This document shows positions 61,201-64,000 of a stretch of 64,000 nucleotides of DNA, one piece after another. The notes under the pieces were generated by a model, which ran no database searches, had not been told where the DNA came from, and worked only from the letters and a program-made list of their open reading frames with translations. Source of the stretch: JAGCJX01 sp045638645 (GTDB taxonomy: Bacteria > Bacteroidota > Bacteroidia > Bacteroidales > UBA932). Positions within the stretch are counted from its first letter, which is position 1. Each line of letters starts with the position of its first letter. The translations under genes and the position numbers were made by a program. The stretch spans positions 52,923-116,922 of the forward strand of contig JAZUBU010000018.1 of NCBI GenBank assembly GCA_045638645.1. Direction: 5' to 3'.

Positions 61201-61568
61201 TGTTTACCATCGTTGCTGAAGGCCTTCGGAATTTCTCCACCGGACCAGTAAGTCAAACGAACCGGAGTACCGCCTTGGGCAGAAACTGTGTAGATATCAA
61301 AGTTGCCGTAACGGTTGGACGCAAAGGCCAGGGTCTTGCCGTCCGGAGACCACACGGGTTGGTAATCGTATGCCGAGTGAGTGGTCAACTGCACGGCCTT
61401 ACCACCTTGAGTGGGAACGGTGTAAATATCACCTTTGTAGCAGAATGCCAAGGTAGAACCATCCGGAGAAATGGCCGGATAGCGCAACCATTTGGCATCT
61501 TCTTGTGCCGAGGCCAAGGTAGCCAGGGTCGCAAAAAATGCAAAGAATAAACTTTTCTTGATTTTCAT
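58269..61568 (-). CDS. Tricorn protease homologue (S41 family, exported)
   Basis: 1099-aa peptidase. Signal peptide MKIKKSLFFAFFATLATLAS. Residues 25-560 are WD40-like/PD40 propeller blades (ISPDGSTLAFCYKGDIYTVP, WSPDGKTLAFASNRYGNFDI). A Lys/Glu-rich segment at about 573-615 separates the second region. PDZ-like domain with IEPGVIITHIDGNKIVAGED. The catalytic domain has VIVDTRFNGGGWLHDDL and nucleophile Ser1004 in NYSDAHGFPF. Probably trims peptides in the periplasm. It starts 25 bp after galK and may share its transcript. Confidence 0.9.
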   Translation of the reverse strand: MKIKKSLFFAFFATLATLASAQEDAKWLRYPAISPDGSTLAFCYKGDIYTVPTQGGKAVQLTTHSAYDYQPVWSPDGKTLAFASNRYGNFDIYTVSAQGGTPVRLTYWSGGEIPKAFSNDGKQIYYSSMFVSDATYSQYPSTGQSQVYSVPAAGGRPELVTPVCMESIDFSADGKRIAYYDKKGVEDHWRKHHRSSVTRDVWVYDVKADTYTQVSDFTGENRDPRFVPGDDNSIYYLRECAENPANSTFNGSFNVYKRNIKTGAEQQITFHEFHPVRFLTVADNGLMAYSFNGELYTVREGAEPQKVAVAIYSDQTEPDYRVDFYSGNVSDMAVSPSGKEIAFILRGDVYVTSVDYETTVRLTDTPAQERNIDFSPDGKKVVYSSERNGCWNLYTSEIADGSEQFVYANEIREEQLTEGNVVRFQPAFSPDGKEVAFLEDRTILRVINLETKKMRTILDGQYNYSYSDGDQWYAWAPDGKYLAVQFFEKGGWNKEDIALVKADGSGEWVNLTESGYSEGGSRWVLGGNALMWYSDRAGYRSHGSWGSETDIYLVFMNREAYDKFLMNKEDAALFKEKEKKEKEAEEKEKAEKEEKKDKKDKKDKKDKKKEEPKSELPTIKYELDGIQDRIVRLTVASASHGDAFLSKDGNKLYYFASFEGGGDLWVRDFKDHSTRLLSKGTGYGSFATNKDGSKVFLLNRGRLNTIELNSGKIEPIRMSAEYYYRAAEERSYMFEHACKQVVDKFYDPTIHGIDWAMYCENYRQFLPYINNNHDFAEMLSELLGELNASHTGSGYRAYLPGDATAVLGMFYDLDYKGDGLKVKEILAQNPVVPASSRIEPGVIITHIDGNKIVAGEDYFRFLNHKAGKRVRLSLKKGKETWEEWVKPISSGQQSGMLYNRWVKQREDLVNELSGGRIAYVHVQGMDSPSFRNVYSKLLGKYRNCDAVIVDTRFNGGGWLHDDLATLLNGVHYADMTPRGQYVASEPLNKWYKPSCVLVGEGNYSDAHGFPFSYKALNIGKLIGMPVPGTMTAVWWETQIDPSIYFGIPQVGFANLKGQWQENQQLNPDIQVQNTPKSLVEGRDLQIEAAVKHLLEEIAK

Positions 61569-61593
61569 AAAAGTATTAATTGATTGTTAGTGA

Positions 61594-62742
61594 TTATTCG
61601 ATTCTACGGGCACCGTCGGAGATGACAACAGGATAAACTTTCGGTTCTTTGCCGTAACGTTCCCGGAACTGGTGAACGGCAGTTTCCACAAAAGCTTCGT
61701 AGCGTTCTTCCTTCACGAGGTTCAGGGTACAACCCCCGAAACCTCCCCCCATGATGCGGGAACCCGTCACGCCACAGTCCGCAGCGATTTGGTTCAAGAA
61801 GTCCAACTCTTCAGTGCTGACTTCGTACAACTGGCTCATGCCGCGATGGGTCTCGAACATGCAGCGACCCACGGTCTCGTAGTCACCCCGTTTGAGGGCT
61901 TCCACCGTTTCACGCAGACGGTCGTTTTCCTGGATGGCATAGAGGGCCCGCATGTAATCCTCGTCGCTGATTTCTGCACGGACCTCCTCCAACCAGGCTT
62001 CGGTCGCCTGACCCAAGAATTCTACACCCGGATGTTTCCGGCCAATCGCCGCAGCGGCCCGTTCACAAGAAGCACGACGGTCGTTGTACGGAGAACCGAC
62101 GAGTTCGTGTTTGGTCACCGAATCCAACAGGACCAGACGATATCCTTTCGGATCAAAGGGTGTGTATTCGTATTCCATGGTTGAGCAGTCCAAACGGATC
62201 AAGAAACCTTCCTTGCCGAACAAGGAGGCGAATTGGTCCATGATTCCGCAGTTGACACCGCAATAATTGTGTTCCGTTTTTTGTCCAACGAGCACGAGCT
62301 CTTTTTGGTCAATACCGGCTTCGAACAGTTCGTTCAGAGCAAAGGCATAGGTGCTTTCCAACGCAGCCGAAGAAGACAGACCGGCTCCCAAAGGGACATC
62401 GCCCGAGAAGACCGTATCAAAACCACCGATCTTGGCACCGCGCTTGATCATTTCCCGGCACACACCAAAAATGTAACGGGCCCAGCTGGCTTGCGGCTTG
62501 TCGGCCTCTTCCAAACCGAACTCGGCATAGTCATCCAAGTCCACAGACCAGGCACGGACCGTTGCCGTTCCATTGGGACGGATTTCGGCCAAAATGCCTT
62601 TGTCGATGGCTCCGGGCAAAACACAACCACCATTGTAGTCAATGTGTTCCCCGATGAGGTTAATACGACCGGGAGAGAAGTAACAAACGCCTCGTTCCCC
62701 GAATTTTTCGGTAAAAAATTGTCGGATTTTATTCTGTTCCAT
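61594..62742 (-). CDS. galK: Galactokinase
   Basis: 382-aa GHMP kinase phosphorylating galactose. Signature GRINLIGEHIDYNGG, ATP loop PLGAGLSSSAALE, and motif 3 GSRIMGGGFGGCTL. A -7-like TAAATTTG is at 62786-62793 on the minus strand, with a small hairpin GCGGGTATCCGC in the leader. It may use galactose released by the GH2/GalM operon at 33-36 kb. Confidence 0.95.
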   Translation of the reverse strand: MEQNKIRQFFTEKFGERGVCYFSPGRINLIGEHIDYNGGCVLPGAIDKGILAEIRPNGTATVRAWSVDLDDYAEFGLEEADKPQASWARYIFGVCREMIKRGAKIGGFDTVFSGDVPLGAGLSSSAALESTYAFALNELFEAGIDQKELVLVGQKTEHNYCGVNCGIMDQFASLFGKEGFLIRLDCSTMEYEYTPFDPKGYRLVLLDSVTKHELVGSPYNDRRASCERAAAAIGRKHPGVEFLGQATEAWLEEVRAEISDEDYMRALYAIQENDRLRETVEALKRGDYETVGRCMFETHRGMSQLYEVSTEELDFLNQIAADCGVTGSRIMGGGFGGCTLNLVKEERYEAFVETAVHQFRERYGKEPKVYPVVISDGARRIE

Positions 62743-63125
62743 AAAAGTCGATGCGGATACCCGCTTTTTTGTTATTTTTCGATTTCAAATTTAGTCAATA
62801 TTCTAAGAAAACCTATAAATTAATTCCTATCTTTGGAATAATCTCATAATCCGCTAAGAATAAAAAGTTTATGCGGAAAGTTCAAGAACGAGGTAATGAG
62901 TTGGCATCTGTTCTGTTTTCTACATACTTGCGTGATTTGCATTGATGTACATCTCATCTTGGATCAAAGGTACAACTTTTTTATGAACGAGCAAAAGGAC
63001 GGTGCATTTTTCATTATTGCAGGGTAATATTTGAATTTGGTCTATCATCAATCTGCGATATATAAGTTTTCGATTCCGTCATTCGTCCCTTTCCTTTGCT
63101 CGTCTGCGAAGGTAGTACATCTGCC

Positions 63126-63219
63126 CTTGAAAGTTGAAAGGTCGGGTCGGCAAGCCGTTTCGGGCAGAATCTTCCTCCTGCGGAGTGTATTCACCCCGAC
63201 AACCTTTCCCCTTTCAAAG
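63126..63219. repeat. Imperfect inverted repeat near putative element edge
   Basis: Arm 63126-63146 (CTTGAAAGTTGAAAGGTCGGG) minus its last base pairs imperfectly with 63194-63219 (CCCGACAACCTTTCC and on), enclosing about 47 bp. Confidence 0.5.
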
Positions 63220-63287
63220 TCTGGACTTAGGAATGCTGTCGGCAACGGAAATGAACGACTGACGAAAATGTAGAATAAGATAAACAG

Positions 63288-63334
63288 ACAGCATACAAAC
63301 GGGTTCTTACATTGATAACCCATTTGTATGCTGT
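63288..63334. repeat. Near-perfect 18-bp inverted repeat
   Basis: ACAGCATACAAACGGGTT (63288-63305) pairs with 63317-63334 at 17 of 18 positions around an 11-nt loop. It may be a terminator for the HTH genes or a structural end feature of the element; the following U-tract is weak on both strands. Confidence 0.65.
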
Positions 63335-63426
63335 TCTTGTTTCTATCCATAGGGGCACTATTATTTTGCAATAGATGAATATAGGGCAAGCGGTAAATTT
63401 CACTCCCTCCAAAAATATAGATAGGT

Positions 63427-63738
63427 TTATCCGCTACCATTCATCAAGTGCTTGCCGTTATATTCCCGTTTCAATGCTTGCTCAATCTCACTTCGCTTGT
63501 ATAGAACTTTGCCACCGAGCACATAGTATGGCAATGTGCCATTGCTTCGGTATTCGCTCAATGTCCTTCGGCTAACCTTGAGCATATATGCCACCTCCTT
63601 GTCGCATAGATACTCATCATCGTTTTGTAATGCCGCACCATCTTTGGGCATACTATCGAGAATCTCCGATAGTTGGTCGGTACTCTCGTGAATGGACTGC
63701 ATCCACGCATCGTCTTTAGTTCGCATCTCCTGATACAT
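63427..63738 (-). CDS. Excisionase-family helix-turn-helix protein
   Basis: 103 aa. The MerR-like HTH_17 domain occupies the C-terminal half: LCDKEVAYMLKVSRRTLSEY, then GTLPYYVLGGKVLYKRSEIE. This sequence type is typical of the small paired DNA-binding proteins next to integrases in Bacteroides conjugative and mobilizable elements. It lies 30 bp downstream of a second protein of the same fold. Confidence 0.88.
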   Translation of the reverse strand: MYQEMRTKDDAWMQSIHESTDQLSEILDSMPKDGAALQNDDEYLCDKEVAYMLKVSRRTLSEYRSNGTLPYYVLGGKVLYKRSEIEQALKREYNGKHLMNGSG

Positions 63739-63768
63739 AGTTCAAATGGTTTTATTGTTATACATTGA

Positions 63769-64000
63769 TTAGATTTCTCGCCCTTTCCATTTGGCTTCTT
63801 TTGGCCTGTCCTCTACCTTCGTAATAATGCTATCCACATCTTCGGGCAGATAGTAAGTCCGGTTGCCGATTTTGGTATAGGCAAGTGTACCATTATCACG
63901 CAAGGTCTGCAATGTACGCTTGCTTATCTTCAATCGCTGACAAACATCCTGATGGTCGAGCCAATTGTTTGTCTTTTTCTTCCCGTTCTTGACAACGGGT
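63769..64000 (-). CDS. Excisionase-family helix-turn-helix protein (partial, N-terminus outside window)
   Basis: 76 codons seen. HTH_17 core: WLDHQDVCQRLKISKRTLQT, then GTLAYTKIGNRTYYLPEDVD. It is a paralogue of the downstream gene. Tandem HTH_17 genes of this kind belong to Bacteroidota integrative elements; the integrase is expected beyond the right edge. Confidence 0.85.
   Translation of the reverse strand, partial: PVVKNGKKKTNNWLDHQDVCQRLKISKRTLQTLRDNGTLAYTKIGNRTYYLPEDVDSIITKVEDRPKEAKWKGREI

Larger units (their letters stand above)
62743..63426. other. Long intergenic region without a convincing gene, probable mobile-element edge
   Basis: About 680 bp. The first 60 bp contain the galK promoter. 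The rest is AT-richer with several short open frames that lack family features. It holds two long inverted repeats (63126-63219 and 63288-63334) and leads into two excisionase-type HTH genes. The junction between chromosome and element is probably somewhere in this stretch, but no clear att duplication can be seen from one end. Confidence 0.5.

Noticed and set aside
62743..63130. CTnDOT-type attachment core (GTANNTTTGC)
   Set aside because: No match was found by eye in the region after galK, so the element was not assigned to that family.
63048..63440. 130-codon minus-strand frame near the right edge
   Set aside because: It spans both inverted repeats, has no recognisable family and odd composition; treated as non-coding element-edge DNA.
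1..64000. CRISPR arrays, rRNA genes or insertion-sequence transposases
   Set aside because: No regularly spaced short repeats, rRNA sequence or transposase genes were recognised in the window.

Overview
The window is chromosomal DNA from a member of the Bacteroidota, most likely order Bacteroidales. The signs are promoters of the TAnnTTTG / TTTG type, few Shine-Dalgarno sequences apart from a very strong one at rpsU, many SPII lipoproteins with acidic residues after the lipid Cys, BACON domains, an OMP_b-brl-type TonB-like receptor, DUF4294, DUF5683, a tricorn homologue, and the Bacteroidota-specific parA-parB-DUF5683-MltD and xerC-hpf gene orders. Genus cannot be fixed from the sequence alone.

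Layout. 1-2.0 kb: the distal half of the S10/spc ribosomal protein operon (minus strand, rplP to rplE, cut by the window edge), which here starts at rplP with its own promoter. 2.1-7.4 kb: a DUF4294 protein, an M49-like zinc peptidase lipoprotein, and a minus-strand operon SPFH - small ribbon-helix-helix protein - secreted alpha/beta hydrolase. 7.4-14.2 kb: a tightly overlapped diaminopimelate/lysine operon (M20 deacylase, probably DapE; asd; lysC; a single-polypeptide dapB-dapA fusion; dapD) with dapF convergent at its end. 14.3-18.3 kb: a large outer-membrane receptor and an AraC regulator. 18.4-30.8 kb: six tandem paralogous BACON-domain lipoproteins on the minus strand, arranged as three two-gene operons, each with its own promoter and terminator. 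30.9-36.5 kb: ugd, a small coiled-coil protein, and a carbohydrate operon GH2 - aldose epimerase lipoprotein - GH3 remnant with the catalytic core deleted, then tRNA-Phe. 36.6-52.1 kb: housekeeping genes (priA, parAB, DUF5683, mltD, an HhH/beta-barrel protein, purE, hpt, adk, lplA, PAP2, obg, hpf, xerC). 52.2-62.8 kb: rpsU, a POT-family peptide transporter, urocanate hydratase, a prolyl-tRNA editing protein, a DUF486 membrane protein, a lipoprotein, a GC-rich intergenic element that folds into a closed multi-hairpin structure, a tricorn protease homologue and galactokinase. 62.8-64 kb: AT-richer DNA with long inverted repeats and two excisionase-type helix-turn-helix genes, probably the edge of an integrated mobile element.

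How the genes work together. The DAP cluster takes aspartate to meso-DAP for peptidoglycan and lysine through the succinylated branch; only the aminotransferase step (DapC, possibly done by ArgD elsewhere) is missing here. The lipoprotein array looks like an expanded family of surface-displayed modular proteins, each with one BACON domain and four copies of an apparently Fn3-like module carrying a helical insert. I regard it as the strongest candidate for an undescribed system, followed by the DapB-DapA fusion and the structured element at 58.04-58.20 kb. All functional statements rest on motif recognition and gene context; no database search was run.
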